This document shows positions 51,901 through 61,005 of a stretch of 64,000 nucleotides of DNA, one piece after another. Every line of letters begins with the position of its first letter. Within the stretch, counting starts at the first letter, position 1. A model generated the notes under the pieces. It did no database searches. It was not told the origin of the DNA and was given only the letters and a program-made list of their open reading frames with translations. The stretch covers positions 124,001 through 188,000 of the forward strand of contig NZ_CP063373.1 in assembly GCF_015160855.1 (NCBI RefSeq). Reading direction: 5' to 3'. A program made the translations under genes and the position numbers. The DNA is from Streptomyces ferrugineus. Its GTDB lineage: Bacteria > Actinomycetota > Actinomycetes > Streptomycetales > Streptomycetaceae.

Positions 51901-52923
51901 ATGAGCACGCAGACGACGTCCGGTCTCGCGATCGAGACCGCCGGCCTGGTGAAGACATTCGGCGAGACGCGGGCTGTCGACGGCGTGGACCTCGCGGTTC
52001 CGGCCGGCACGGTCTACGGCGTCCTCGGCCCGAACGGCGCCGGCAAGACCACCACCGTGAAGATGCTCGCCACCCTGCTACGACCCGACGGCGGCGAGGC
52101 CCACGTCTTCGGGCACGACGTCGTCCGCGAGGCGGACGCGGTGCGCAGCAGGGTCAGCCTGACCGGCCAGTACGCGTCCGTGGACGAGGACCTCACCGGT
52201 ACCGAGAACCTGGTCCTGCTGGGCCGGCTCCTCGGACACGGCAAGCAGGCCGCGCGGGAGCGCGCCGCACAGCTGCTGGAGGCCTTCGGGCTGACGGACG
52301 CGGCCGGGAAGCAGGTCAAGAACTACTCCGGCGGCATGCGCCGCCGTATCGACATCGCCGCGTCCATCCTCAACACCCCCGACCTGCTCTTCCTCGACGA
52401 GCCCACGACCGGCCTCGACCCGCGCAGCCGCAACCAGGTGTGGGACATCGTGCGCGCGGTCGTCGCCCAGGGCACGACCGTGCTGCTGACCACGCAGTAC
52501 CTGGACGAGGCCGACCAGTTGGCGTCCCGGATCGCCGTCATCGACCGCGGCAAGGTGATCGCCGAGGGGACCAAGGGCGAGCTGAAGGCGTCCGTCGGCG
52601 CCGGGTCCGTCCATCTGCGGCTGCGCGATGCGGAGCAGCGGCCGGAGGCCGAGCGGGTGCTGCGACTGGCCCTGGCCGCGGACGTGCAGTTGGAGCCGGA
52701 CCCCGTGGCGCTCACCGCGCGCGTCGGCTCCGGGGCCGCCAATGGACAGGGCGCGGCCGAGCAGGCGGGCCGGGCGCTCGCCGAGCTGGCCCGCACCGGA
52801 ATCATCGTCGACAACTTCTCGCTTGGTCAGCCCAGCCTGGACGAGGTGTTCCTCGCCCTCACCGGACACGACACGCACGACGCCCGCGACCACGACGCAG
52901 ACAAGGACGAGGTGACGGCATGA
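51901..52923 (+). CDS. ABC exporter ATPase, DrrA type
   Basis: A 340-residue ATPase of the daunorubicin-resistance type. Walker A is GPNGAGKTT (43-51), the signature [13 protein letters not shown], and Walker [13 protein letters not shown], followed by the H-loop-equivalent [12 protein letters not shown], where Gln replaces the usual His as in DrrA. The C-terminal 100 residues are the DrrA regulatory extension. The gene stops with TGA overlapping the permease start (ATGA). AAGGAT precedes the start. It probably exports a hydrophobic drug or lipid; the substrate is unknown. Confidence 0.92.
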   Translation: MSTQTTSGLAIETAGLVKTFGETRAVDGVDLAVPAGTVYGVLGPNGAGKTTTVKMLATLLRPDGGEAHVFGHDVVREADAVRSRVSLTGQYASVDEDLTGTENLVLLGRLLGHGKQAARERAAQLLEAFGLTDAAGKQVKNYSGGMRRRIDIAASILNTPDLLFLDEPTTGLDPRSRNQVWDIVRAVVAQGTTVLLTTQYLDEADQLASRIAVIDRGKVIAEGTKGELKASVGAGSVHLRLRDAEQRPEAERVLRLALAADVQLEPDPVALTARVGSGAANGQGAAEQAGRALAELARTGIIVDNFSLGQPSLDEVFLALTGHDTHDARDHDADKDEVTA

Positions 52924-53768
52924 GCACCGCGACGCAGACCGAGAGCAGGGAACTCGCCCCCGTCAGCGCCGAGTCGCTCGCCGCGCTGCTCGTCAGCAAG
53001 GAGCGCCCGCCGCGGCCCAGTGCCTGGTCGGCGTGCATGACCTTCGGCTGGCGGGCGATCCTGAAGATCAAGCACGTACCGGAGCAGCTCTTCGACGTCA
53101 CCGCGTTCCCGATCATGATGGTGCTGATGTACACGTACCTGTTCGGGGGCGCCCTGGCCGGCTCCCCGAAGGAGTACATCCAGTTCCTGCTGCCGGGCAT
53201 CCTGGTGATGTCGGTCGTGATGATCACCATGTACACGGGCGTCTCGGTGAACACCGACATCGAGAAGGGTGTCTTCGACCGCTTCCGCTCGCTGCCGATC
53301 TGGCGGCCGTCGACGATGGTCGGCTATCTGCTGGGTGACGCCCTGCGCTACACCATCGCGTCCGTCGTGATGCTGACCGTCGGCATCATCCTGGGCTACC
53401 GCCCCGACGGCGGCGTCGGCGGAGTGCTCGCCGGGATCGCGCTGCTGGTCGCCTTCTCGTTCGCGTTCTCGTGGATCTGGACGATGTTCGGACTGATGCT
53501 GCGCTCCGAGAAGTCGGTGATGGGCGTCAGCATGATGGTGATCTTCCCGCTCACCTTCCTGTCCAACGTCTTCGTCGACCCCAAGACCATGCCGGGCTGG
53601 CTCCAGGCGTTCGTGAACAACAGCCCGATCACCCATCTGTCCTCGGCGGTACGCGGGTTGATGGCGGGCGACTGGCCGGCGGCCGAGATCGCCTGGTCGC
53701 TGGGGTGGGCCGGTCTGTTCGTGCTGGTCTTCGGGCCGATCACCATGCGGCTGTACAACCGCAAGTAG
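52920..53768 (+). CDS. ABC-2 type permease, DrrB type
   Basis: A 282-residue permease with about six helices. It contains the ABC-2 core phrase [40 protein letters not shown], typical of DrrB-like partners. A 65-residue cytoplasmic N terminus precedes helix 1 ([16 protein letters not shown]). Translation is coupled to the ATPase gene by a four-base overlap. The two make a complete homodimeric exporter set. Confidence 0.92.
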   Translation: MSTATQTESRELAPVSAESLAALLVSKERPPRPSAWSACMTFGWRAILKIKHVPEQLFDVTAFPIMMVLMYTYLFGGALAGSPKEYIQFLLPGILVMSVVMITMYTGVSVNTDIEKGVFDRFRSLPIWRPSTMVGYLLGDALRYTIASVVMLTVGIILGYRPDGGVGGVLAGIALLVAFSFAFSWIWTMFGLMLRSEKSVMGVSMMVIFPLTFLSNVFVDPKTMPGWLQAFVNNSPITHLSSAVRGLMAGDWPAAEIAWSLGWAGLFVLVFGPITMRLYNRK

Positions 53769-53806
53769 CCGGGCCCGGCGTCAGGAGTTCCTCCACCCCG
53801 GGGGTG

Positions 53807-54916
53807 TCAGATCGGTTTCATCCCCGGGGGCAGACGCCGCTCATCGGGTGCGACCCGAGTGCTCGGCGTCGCTCGCACGATGGTGATGAGCCGGTCCGTC
53901 AACTCCAGGGTCCCGACGGCCGGATCGTCGTATCCGAGCACCCGGTGCCCGCGTACGACACTCACCACCAGGTCGTCCATCTGCCGCGGGTTCTTGCCCA
54001 CCTCGGCCTTTATGACCGGCCGCTCGACGATGTCCAGCCCGCTGCCCTGCTGGATCAGGTCCTCCAGGACCATGCCGGCGGCGGGGCTGAGCACGGACAG
54101 GCCGAGCAGCCGCCCGGCCGCGCTGGCGCTGGTGATGACCGCGTCGGCGCCGGACTGCTTCAGCAGCGGGGCGTTCTCCTCCTCGCGGACCGCGGCCACG
54201 ATCTTCGCGCCCGGGTTGAGCTGCCGGGCCGTCAGCGTCACCAGCACGGCCGTGTCGTCCCGCTGGGTCGCGATGATGATCTTCCGCGCCTTGTGCACCT
54301 CGGCCCGCCTCAGGACCTCACTGCGCGTGGCGTCCCCCGCGACCCCGGCGAATCCATCCGCGACGGCCGCGTCGATCACCGAGGAACTCGGGTCGACCAC
54401 GACGACCTGCTCTTTCCTCAACCCGGTCGCACAGACGGTCTGGATCGCCGAACGCCCCTTGGTTCCGAAGCCGACGACGACGGTGTGGTCGCGCAAGGTG
54501 GACCTCCAGCGGGTCAGTCGCCACTCCTCCCGAGTGCGCTCGGCGAGGACCTCGAGCGTGGTGCCGACCAAGATGATCAGGAACAGCACACGCATCGGCG
54601 TGATGACGAAGATATTGGTGAGTCGGGCGGTGTCAGTGACCGGGGTGATGTCGCCGTATCCCGTGGTGGAGAGACTGACGGTCGCGTAGTAGAACGCGTC
54701 GAGGAGATCGACGGAACCGTCGGAGCTGTCGGTGTAGCCGCCGCGGTCGGCATAGGCGATCAGGGCGGTGGCGACGAGCAGCGACAGGGCCAGCACGACC
54801 CGCTTGGCGACCTGGCGGAACGGATGCTGCACGATCTTCTTCGGGAGCTTCACCCGATGGGTCTCGACCCGCTCGTCCGCCCGGCGTGCTATGGCGTCCT
54901 GGCCCGGAAGTTTCAC
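53807..54916 (-). CDS. Two-TM potassium channel with RCK/TrkA-N domain
   Basis: A 369-residue ion channel. The membrane part (about 35-120) has helix 1, a pore helix with selectivity filter TTGYGDITP, and helix 2 before the linker. The TrkA-N (RCK) domain follows with HTVVVGFGTKGRSAIQ and VVVDPSSSV, likely binding NAD or other ligands; TrkA-C lies at the end. The start is GTG 54916, overlapping the moeA stop as GTGA; GTG 54925 is a less likely alternative. Both starts lie in the parS palindrome. It probably conducts K+; calcium or nucleotide gating is not predictable. Confidence 0.87.
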   Translation of the reverse strand: MKLPGQDAIARRADERVETHRVKLPKKIVQHPFRQVAKRVVLALSLLVATALIAYADRGGYTDSSDGSVDLLDAFYYATVSLSTTGYGDITPVTDTARLTNIFVITPMRVLFLIILVGTTLEVLAERTREEWRLTRWRSTLRDHTVVVGFGTKGRSAIQTVCATGLRKEQVVVVDPSSSVIDAAVADGFAGVAGDATRSEVLRRAEVHKARKIIIATQRDDTAVLVTLTARQLNPGAKIVAAVREEENAPLLKQSGADAVITSASAAGRLLGLSVLSPAAGMVLEDLIQQGSGLDIVERPVIKAEVGKNPRQMDDLVVSVVRGHRVLGYDDPAVGTLELTDRLITIVRATPSTRVAPDERRLPPGMKPI

Positions 54917-54923
54917 GTGAAAC
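54910..54923. other. parS: parS centromere site spanning the moeA stop / channel start
   Basis: Perfect GTTTCACGTGAAAC, identical to the site at 18214. On the minus strand the last codons and TGA of moeA and the GTG of the channel gene lie inside it, so both coding sequences have to accommodate the palindrome. Confidence 0.9.
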
Positions 54924-56313
54924 ACACCTCGATGCCGGCACTCGCCCAGGGCAGATCGAGCAGCTCGGTCTCCTGACCGGCACCCGCTCCGCCGGGCGGT
55001 ACGACGGCGACGGCGTCGGCCGCCGCCATGCCCCGCAACATGGCCGGCCCCTGGTAGTGCAACGGCACGGCGTGATCGCCGCGCAGCACGACGGGGATGA
55101 GCCGGGTGTCGTGCGGATGCCCGTGCGCCGCCTCCTTCAGGGGCAGCGCATACGCCTCCGGAGCGGGGCGTGCCGCGAGGGTGCGCAGCATGGGTTCGGC
55201 CAGTGTGAGCAGGCCGGAGACGGCGGCCAGGGGGTTGCCGGGCAGCCCGACGAGGTGCTGGTCCTCCTTGATGCGGGCCAGCAGCATGGGGTGGCCGGGG
55301 CGCACCTTGACGCCGTCCACGAGGAGTTCGGCGCCGATGCGCTGAAGGATGGGGTGCACGTGGTCGACGGGACCGGCCGCGGTGCCGCCGGTGGTCACGA
55401 CGAGGTCGGCATCGGACTTGGTGAGGGCCTTGTGCAGGGCCTTGGCATCGTCGCCGAGCCGGCGCACGGCGGTGACGTCGGCGCCGAGTGCGCGCAGCCA
55501 GGGCGGGAGCATCGGGCCGAGGGCGTCCCGGATGAGCCCGTCGTGCGGGCGCCCCTCGGTGAGCAACTCGTCGCCGAGGACGAGGACTTCGACTCGGGGT
55601 CGGGGTACGGCGGTGACGGTGTCGTATCCGGCCGCGGCCGCGAGGCCCAGCACCGCCGGGGTCACCAGGGTGCCGACGGCCAGCAGTTGATCGCCGTTGC
55701 GGCACTCCTGGCCGCGCGGGCGGATGTCCTGGCCGGGCTGGATCTCCCGGGTGGCGTGCAGATGGCCCTTGGCGTCCGTGCGGCCGTGCTCGCTGCGCAG
55801 GACCGCGGTGGTGTCCGGGGGGATGCGGGCGCCGGTCGCGATACGGACGGCCTCGCCGTCGGTGAGCGGCTCGGGCTCGGCGTGCCCGGCCAGTACGCCC
55901 TCCTCCCTCACGTCCCAGGGGCCGGGGCCGGCGACCGCCCAGCCGTCCATGGCGGAGGTGTCGAAGGAGGGCAGGTCGGTGAGGGCGGTGAGGGGCGCGG
56001 CCAGGGTGAGGCCGAGGGCGGCGTCGAGGGGGACGGAGACGGGGGCGCGGCGGGTGGCCCGGGTGGTGCCCCGGGCGGCGCGGGCGGCGATGTCGCGGGC
56101 CTCGGGCCAGGGGGTGGCCCCGTGGTGGCGGTCGGGGTTGTCGCGGCCCGGCTGGTGGTGCTCGGACCGGGGGGAGCCCTGCGGGTGCGGGGTGGGGGCG
56201 GGCATGTGATCGCCTGGGGTGCGGTGGCCGTTGGTTTCGTTCACGAGGGCGAGCACCTCCTCGACGTCGAGGTCCTCGGCGTCCTCGTCCGTGCGCGCGC
56301 CGCGGGCGGTCAT
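54913..56313 (-). CDS. moeA: Molybdopterin molybdenumtransferase MoeA
   Basis: A 466-residue enzyme inserting molybdate into molybdopterin-AMP. After an unusual 65-residue N-terminal leader (acidic stretch TDEDAEDLDVEEVLALVNE then a His/Pro-rich linker) the standard MoeA domains appear: PLDAALGLTLAAPL, SFDTSAMDGWAVAG, and the catalytic/molybdopterin region with TTGGTAAGPVDHVHP and GLPGNPLAAVSGL. ATG 56313 overlaps the mobA-like stop by four bases (ATGA). The C-terminal codons overlap the parS. It may be co-transcribed with mobA-like and the channel gene. Confidence 0.9.
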   Translation of the reverse strand: MTARGARTDEDAEDLDVEEVLALVNETNGHRTPGDHMPAPTPHPQGSPRSEHHQPGRDNPDRHHGATPWPEARDIAARAARGTTRATRRAPVSVPLDAALGLTLAAPLTALTDLPSFDTSAMDGWAVAGPGPWDVREEGVLAGHAEPEPLTDGEAVRIATGARIPPDTTAVLRSEHGRTDAKGHLHATREIQPGQDIRPRGQECRNGDQLLAVGTLVTPAVLGLAAAAGYDTVTAVPRPRVEVLVLGDELLTEGRPHDGLIRDALGPMLPPWLRALGADVTAVRRLGDDAKALHKALTKSDADLVVTTGGTAAGPVDHVHPILQRIGAELLVDGVKVRPGHPMLLARIKEDQHLVGLPGNPLAAVSGLLTLAEPMLRTLAARPAPEAYALPLKEAAHGHPHDTRLIPVVLRGDHAVPLHYQGPAMLRGMAAADAVAVVPPGGAGAGQETELLDLPWASAGIEVCFT

Positions 56314-57269
56314 CCGGCGTCCGGGCGGGTGTCGGTCGTGGCGTCGGGGGCCTGGTCGGACTTGGCCGCCGCGGCCTCCTCCGCCCAGCGCAGGGCGAGC
56401 GCGGCGGCCTTGCGGGATGCCTCCGCGACGGCTTCCGGGCCTGACTGGCCCCCCTTGGCCTGCGCGGCCGCGTATCCGACGAGGAAGGTGGTCAGCGGGG
56501 CCGCGGGCCGTGCCACGCCGTGGGCGGCGTCGCGGGCGAGGTCCAGCAGCAGTTTGGTGTCGACGTCGAGGTCGATGCCCAGTTCGTCCTTGACTGCGGA
56601 AATCCATTCATCCAACACGTGCCCATGCTCCCTGATGCGTGCCCTGGCGGTGGCGATGTCGTCCCAGGTGTCGCAGTCGAAGGACGCGACGGGGTCGGGG
56701 ACTCGGGTGAGGTCGAGAGCGCCGGTCAGCCGGCGCAGGGGGAGGCCGGTGAGGCCGTCGTGCCCACGGGCGAGCGCGGCCAGTTCGCGACGCAGCGCGG
56801 GCGCCCGGTACGCGGCGACGAGGGGCTGGTCGCGCCCGTCGGCGTCGGTGAGCAGCGCACCGTCGGCAGCGCCGGCGCGCAGGGCGGCCAGCAGCCGCCG
56901 TACCGTGCCCTCGTCGAGGAAGGGCAGATCGGCCGAGAGGACGACGACCGACTGAGCCGTGGTGTGCCGCAGCCCGGCGCCGAGGGCGGCCAGCGGGCCA
57001 CCGCCGGGCGGATCCTCGCGTGCCCAGGTCACCGGTCGTGCGGTGGGCCGGGGGTCGGCGACGACAACGGTGGTGCGCGCGTCGGCGCAGGCGGCGAGTA
57101 CCCGGTCGAGCAGCGGGCGCCCGCCGACGCGCACTCCGGGCTTGTCCACACCACCGAGCCGCCGCGCGGCGCCGCCGGCGAGGACCACGGCGTCGTACGC
57201 GCCGTCCTGTCCGGCGTCGTGCCGTGCGTCGCCGGGGTCTTGCGCGCCCGTCGGTTCGTACGCGGTCAT
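56310..57269 (-). CDS. MobA-like nucleotidyltransferase fused to DUF6457
   Basis: A 319-residue bifunctional-looking protein. Residues about 25-205 are a MobA-like NTP transferase (AVVLAGGAARRLGGVDKPGV; ADLPFLDE for the metal Asp; a late DCDTWDD). It should attach GMP or CMP to molybdopterin, as its neighbour moeA supports. Residues about 215-300 are a small helical domain of DUF6457 type (VLDEWISAVKDELGIDLDVD, TTFLVGYAAAQAKGG). The fused domain is unknown but co-occurs with molybdenum cofactor genes. Starts at ATG 57269, 66 bp downstream of bkdC. Confidence 0.88.
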   Translation of the reverse strand: MTAYEPTGAQDPGDARHDAGQDGAYDAVVLAGGAARRLGGVDKPGVRVGGRPLLDRVLAACADARTTVVVADPRPTARPVTWAREDPPGGGPLAALGAGLRHTTAQSVVVLSADLPFLDEGTVRRLLAALRAGAADGALLTDADGRDQPLVAAYRAPALRRELAALARGHDGLTGLPLRRLTGALDLTRVPDPVASFDCDTWDDIATARARIREHGHVLDEWISAVKDELGIDLDVDTKLLLDLARDAAHGVARPAAPLTTFLVGYAAAQAKGGQSGPEAVAEASRKAAALALRWAEEAAAAKSDQAPDATTDTRPDAG

Positions 57270-57335
57270 CCCCCGAGTATGCGTGCCTCGGCGATCACAG
57301 GGAACGCGGGGGAGGCGGCGGACCCGGCCGGGGTG

Positions 57336-58688
57336 TCACAGCGTGCGCAGCAGCACCGCCGGCTGTTCCACACAGTCCGCCACATGGCGCAGGAAGCCGC
57401 CCGCGGTGCCGCCGTCGCAGACCCGGTGGTCGAAGGTGAGCGAGAGCTCGACGACCTGGCGCACGGCCAGCTCGCCCTCGTGCACCCACGGCTTGGGGAT
57501 GATGCGGCCGACGCCCAGCATCGCGGCCTCGGGGTGGTTGATGATCGGCGTGGAGCCGTCGACGCCGAACACTCCGTAGTTGTTCAACGTGAAGGTGCCG
57601 CCGGTGAGTTCCGCCGGTGTGAGGGTGCCCGCGCGGGCCGCTTCGGTCAGCCGGGCGAACTCCGCGGTCAGCGACTCCGCGTCGCGCGCGTGGGCGTCCC
57701 GTACGACCGGGACGACGAGTCCCCGCTCGGTCTGCGCGGCGAATCCGAGGTGCACGTGGTCGAGCTGGACGACCTCCCGGGCCTCCATGTCCACCGTGGA
57801 GTTCAGCTCGGGGTACCGGGCCAGGGCTGCGGTGCAGATCCGCGCCAGCAGGGCGAGCAGGGAGATCTTCGGTCCCCCGGCGCCGTTCATCGCGGTCCGC
57901 GCCCGCATCAGCTCCGTCGCGTCCGCGTCCACCCAGCAGGTCGCGTCCGGGATCTCCCGCCGGCTGCGGGACAGCTTGTCGGCCACGGCGCCGCGGACGC
58001 CCTTGAGGGGGACGCGGATGCCGGAGGGGGGCGCGGAGGAGCGGACGGGGGCAGGCGCGGGCGGGACGGGGGCGGAGGGGGCCGGCGCCGGGTGGGTGTG
58101 CGGCTCGGCCGACGGCACGGCCGTGCGTCCCCGCGCGGCGGCCGCACGCAGGGCGTACTCGACGTCGGCCCGCAGGATCAGCCCGTCGGGTCCGGAGCCG
58201 TGCAGCTCCCGCAGGTCGAGACCGTTCTCCCGGGCGAGCCGGCGGACGAGGGGCGAGATGACCGGCACGGGTCCCTCGGGCACCTCCTGGACGGTCGCCC
58301 TGCCGTTGGCGGACACGGGTTCCACGGGCACCGCGGGCACCGACTCCCCCGGCCGCACCCTGCGCCGCCGCGCCGGTGCCTGCGAGGTGCCGTATCCCAC
58401 CAGCACGTTCCCGGAGCCCTCGGTCTCGTCGGTGGGGGCCGGCGCGCCCACCGCCACCGTCAGCAGCGGCGCCCCGACGGGCAGCTCGGTGCCCTCCTCG
58501 CCGAAGCGGGCCGTGACCACGCCGGCGTAGGGGCAGGGGACGTCGACCATCGCCTTGGCCGTCTCGACCTCGACGACCGGTTGGTCGACCGCGACGACAT
58601 CGCCGACCTGGACCAGCCAGCGCACGATCTCCGCCCCGGTGAGCCCCTCCCCGAGGTCGGGGAGCTTGAATTCAAGCACCTGTGCCAT
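57336..58688 (-). CDS. bkdC: Branched-chain 2-oxoacid dehydrogenase E2
   Basis: A 450-residue acyltransferase core. The lipoyl domain (about 1-80) has Lys in VETAKAMVDV. The subunit-binding domain is SPLVRRLARENGLDLRELHG. A Pro/Ala-rich linker precedes the acyltransferase domain with LTFDHRVCDGG, giving the active-site His. It starts ATG 58688, sharing one base with the bkdB stop (TGATG). Domain order matches BkdH at 40854, but identity is low enough that the two complexes are not recent duplicates. Confidence 0.93.
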   Translation of the reverse strand: MAQVLEFKLPDLGEGLTGAEIVRWLVQVGDVVAVDQPVVEVETAKAMVDVPCPYAGVVTARFGEEGTELPVGAPLLTVAVGAPAPTDETEGSGNVLVGYGTSQAPARRRRVRPGESVPAVPVEPVSANGRATVQEVPEGPVPVISPLVRRLARENGLDLRELHGSGPDGLILRADVEYALRAAAARGRTAVPSAEPHTHPAPAPSAPVPPAPAPVRSSAPPSGIRVPLKGVRGAVADKLSRSRREIPDATCWVDADATELMRARTAMNGAGGPKISLLALLARICTAALARYPELNSTVDMEAREVVQLDHVHLGFAAQTERGLVVPVVRDAHARDAESLTAEFARLTEAARAGTLTPAELTGGTFTLNNYGVFGVDGSTPIINHPEAAMLGVGRIIPKPWVHEGELAVRQVVELSLTFDHRVCDGGTAGGFLRHVADCVEQPAVLLRTL

Positions 58689-59692
58689 CAGCTCTCGGCC
58701 TCCCACTGCAGACGCCCCACGGCGTCCAGGATCCGGTCCACGCCGGGCAGGTGGTGACGCTCCAGCATCGGCGGCGGGTAGGGGAGGTCGAACCCGGCCA
58801 CGCGCAGCACCGGCGCCTCCAGGTGGTGGAAGCAGCGCTCCGTGACCCGGGCCGCGATCTCCCCTCCCGGTCCGCCGAACCCGCCCGACTCGTGTACGAC
58901 GACCGCCCGTCCGGTCCGCCGTACCGAGGCGGCGACCGTCTCGTCGTCGAACGGCACCAGCGAGCGCAGGTCGACGACCTCCAGGTCCCAGCCCTCGTCC
59001 CGGGCCGCCTCGGCGGCTTCGAGGCAGACCGGCACGGACGGTCCGTACGTGATGAGCGTGGCGCTCCGCCCCGAGCGCCGCACCACCGCGCGGCCAATCG
59101 GTTCAACGCTCTGCGGGTCGTCCGGGTTCCAGGAGTCCTTCGACCAGTACAGCCGCTTGGGCTCCAGGAAGACGACCGGGTCGTCGGAGGCGATGGCGGC
59201 GCGCAGCAGGCCGTAGGCGTCGGCGACGGTCGCGGGCGTGACGACATGGAGCCCCGGAGTCGCCATGTAGTACGCCTCGGAGGAGTCGCTGTGGTGCTCG
59301 ACGCCGCCGATGCCGCCACCGTAGGGGACCCGGACGGTGATCGGGAGCGGCATCTTGCCGCGGGTGCGGTTGCGCATGCGCGAGACGTGCGAGATGAGCT
59401 GCTCGAACGCCGGGTAGGCGAAGGCGTCGAACTGCATCTCCACGACCGGGCGCATGCCGTACATGGCCATGCCGACCGCAGTGCCGAGGATGCCGGCCTC
59501 GGCCAGCGGGGTGTCCGTGCACCGGTCCTCGCCGAACTCCTTGGCGAGCCCGTCGGTGACGCGGAAGACGCCGCCGAGGGTGCCGACGTCCTCGCCCATG
59601 ACGTGGACGGACGGGTCGGCGGCCATGGCGTCGCGCAACGCGCGCGTGAGGGCCTGCGCCATGGTGGCCGGCTTGACGGCGACGGTGGTCAT
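58688..59692 (-). CDS. bkdB: Branched-chain 2-oxoacid dehydrogenase E1 beta
   Basis: A 334-residue subunit; this length agrees with my recollection of S. avermitilis BkdB. Typical regions: VMGEDVGTLGGVFRVTDGL, PLAEAGILGTAVGMAM, VPYGGGIGGVEHHSDSSEAY, and the C-terminal LEAPVLRVAGFDLPYPPP. ATG 59692 overlaps the bkdA stop by four bases (ATGA). Confidence 0.93.
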   Translation of the reverse strand: MTTVAVKPATMAQALTRALRDAMAADPSVHVMGEDVGTLGGVFRVTDGLAKEFGEDRCTDTPLAEAGILGTAVGMAMYGMRPVVEMQFDAFAYPAFEQLISHVSRMRNRTRGKMPLPITVRVPYGGGIGGVEHHSDSSEAYYMATPGLHVVTPATVADAYGLLRAAIASDDPVVFLEPKRLYWSKDSWNPDDPQSVEPIGRAVVRRSGRSATLITYGPSVPVCLEAAEAARDEGWDLEVVDLRSLVPFDDETVAASVRRTGRAVVVHESGGFGGPGGEIAARVTERCFHHLEAPVLRVAGFDLPYPPPMLERHHLPGVDRILDAVGRLQWEAES

Positions 59693-60834
59693 CGGTGCGC
59701 ACCTTCCTGATGGCCGTGCTCGGCGTCGAGCTCGGCGCGCAACTGGGCCTGCTGCTCGCGCAGTTGCGGGGTGGGCTCGGCGTACACGTGCGTGAACAGG
59801 TCCATGGGGTCGAGCGCCGGGTCCTGGTTCATCCGCTCGCGCAGATCGGCGGCCATCGCCTCGGCGGCGTCCCGCGCGGTCCGCTTGGTGTCCTCGTCGA
59901 GCAGGCCGCGTTCGGTCAGCTCGTGCTCCAGGAGGGCGATCGGGTCGTGTCCGCGCCAGGTCTCGACCTCGGAGTCGCCGCGGTAGCGGGTGGCGTCGTC
60001 GGCGTTGGTGTGGGCGTCGATGCGATAGGTGATCGCCTCGATCAGCGTCGGTCCGCCGCCCGCGCGGGCGTGCCGTACGGCGTCGGCGACGACCTCGTGC
60101 ACGGCGGCCGCGTCGTTGCCGTCGACCAGGCGGCCGGGCATGCCGTAGCCGACGGCCTTGTGGGCCAGCGACGGGGCCGCGGTCTGCTTGGCGAGCGGCA
60201 CGGAGATCGCGAAGCCGTTGTTCTGGACGAGGAAGACGACCGGCGCCTGCCATACGGCGGCGAAGTTCAGCGCCTCGTGGAAGTCGCCCTCGCTGGTGCC
60301 GCCGTCGCCGACCATGGCGAGCGCGACCACGTCGTCGCCCTTGAGACGGGCGGCGTGCGCGAGGCCGACGGCGTGCGGGAGCTGGGTGGCGAGCGGCGTG
60401 CACAGGGGGGCGACGCGGTGCTCGTAGGGGTCGTAGCCGGTGTGCCAGTCGCCGCGCAGCAGGGTCAGGGCCTCGACGGGGTCCACGCCGCGGGCGACGG
60501 CCGCGAGGGTGTCGCGGTAACTCGGGAAGAGCCAGTCGCGCTCCTGAAGGGCCAGCGCGGCGGCGACCTCGCAGGCCTCCTGGCCGGTGCTGGACGGGTA
60601 GACGGCGAGGCGGCCCTGCTTGGTGAGCGCGGTCGCCTGCGCGTTGTACCGGCGGCCCCGCACCAGCTCGGCGTACAGCCGGCGCAGCAGGCCCGGATCG
60701 GCCTTCACGGCGGCCTCGGTGCCGAGGACGCGGTAGGGCTCGGCGTCGGGCAGCAGCGGCGCGGGGGCCATACGGGGCTGCCAGGCGGGCGGCGGCGATG
60801 GCCGGTACGCGCCTCGCTGCTCCATGACCGTCAT
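59689..60834 (-). CDS. bkdA: Branched-chain 2-oxoacid dehydrogenase E1 alpha
   Basis: A 381-residue thiamine diphosphate subunit (equal to remembered S. avermitilis BkdA). The cofactor motif is MVGDGGTSEGDFHEALNF with VFLVQNNGFAIS. Family sections EAITYRIDAHTNADDATRYR and a helical C terminus (PTPQLREQQAQLRAELDAEHG) follow. Unlike BkdF it has a Pro-rich, not Lys-rich, N terminus. AGGAGG precedes ATG 60834. First gene of bkdABC, and divergent from bkdR. Confidence 0.94.
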   Translation of the reverse strand: MTVMEQRGAYRPSPPPAWQPRMAPAPLLPDAEPYRVLGTEAAVKADPGLLRRLYAELVRGRRYNAQATALTKQGRLAVYPSSTGQEACEVAAALALQERDWLFPSYRDTLAAVARGVDPVEALTLLRGDWHTGYDPYEHRVAPLCTPLATQLPHAVGLAHAARLKGDDVVALAMVGDGGTSEGDFHEALNFAAVWQAPVVFLVQNNGFAISVPLAKQTAAPSLAHKAVGYGMPGRLVDGNDAAAVHEVVADAVRHARAGGGPTLIEAITYRIDAHTNADDATRYRGDSEVETWRGHDPIALLEHELTERGLLDEDTKRTARDAAEAMAADLRERMNQDPALDPMDLFTHVYAEPTPQLREQQAQLRAELDAEHGHQEGAHR

Positions 60835-60890
60835 GACGGCACCTCCTGGGAGTGGCTACGGAGGCGCAGCTCCTGTGACGCGCCTCACCT

Positions 60891-60904
60891 ACCGATTGTT
60901 CGGT
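60891..60904. promoter_or_regulatory. ACCGATTGTTCGGT motif upstream of bkdABC
   Basis: Inverted repeat ACCGA-TTGT-TCGGT. It differs by one base from the motif at 63684 and both lie exactly 56 bases before a start codon on the same strand. Probable TetR-family operator. Confidence 0.6.
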
Positions 60905-60933
60905 CGCCGGCACATTTTGGCTACAGGCCCCCT

Positions 60934-60965
60934 CAGGCTGTGGACAAACGGTTCTCCACAGCCTG
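60934..60965. promoter_or_regulatory. Inverted repeat with DnaA-box-like arms in the bkdA-bkdR gap
   Basis: CAGGCTGTGGA and TCCACAGCCTG are separated by 10 bases. The left arm on the minus strand includes TTGTCCACA, a preferred Streptomyces DnaA box; the right arm includes TTCTCCACA, one mismatch away. It could be a regulatory operator for bkdR instead. Confidence 0.5.
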
Positions 60966-61005
60966 CAATGAACGCAGTACGTCCACGGAGGGAAGGCAGG
61001 GGGAC

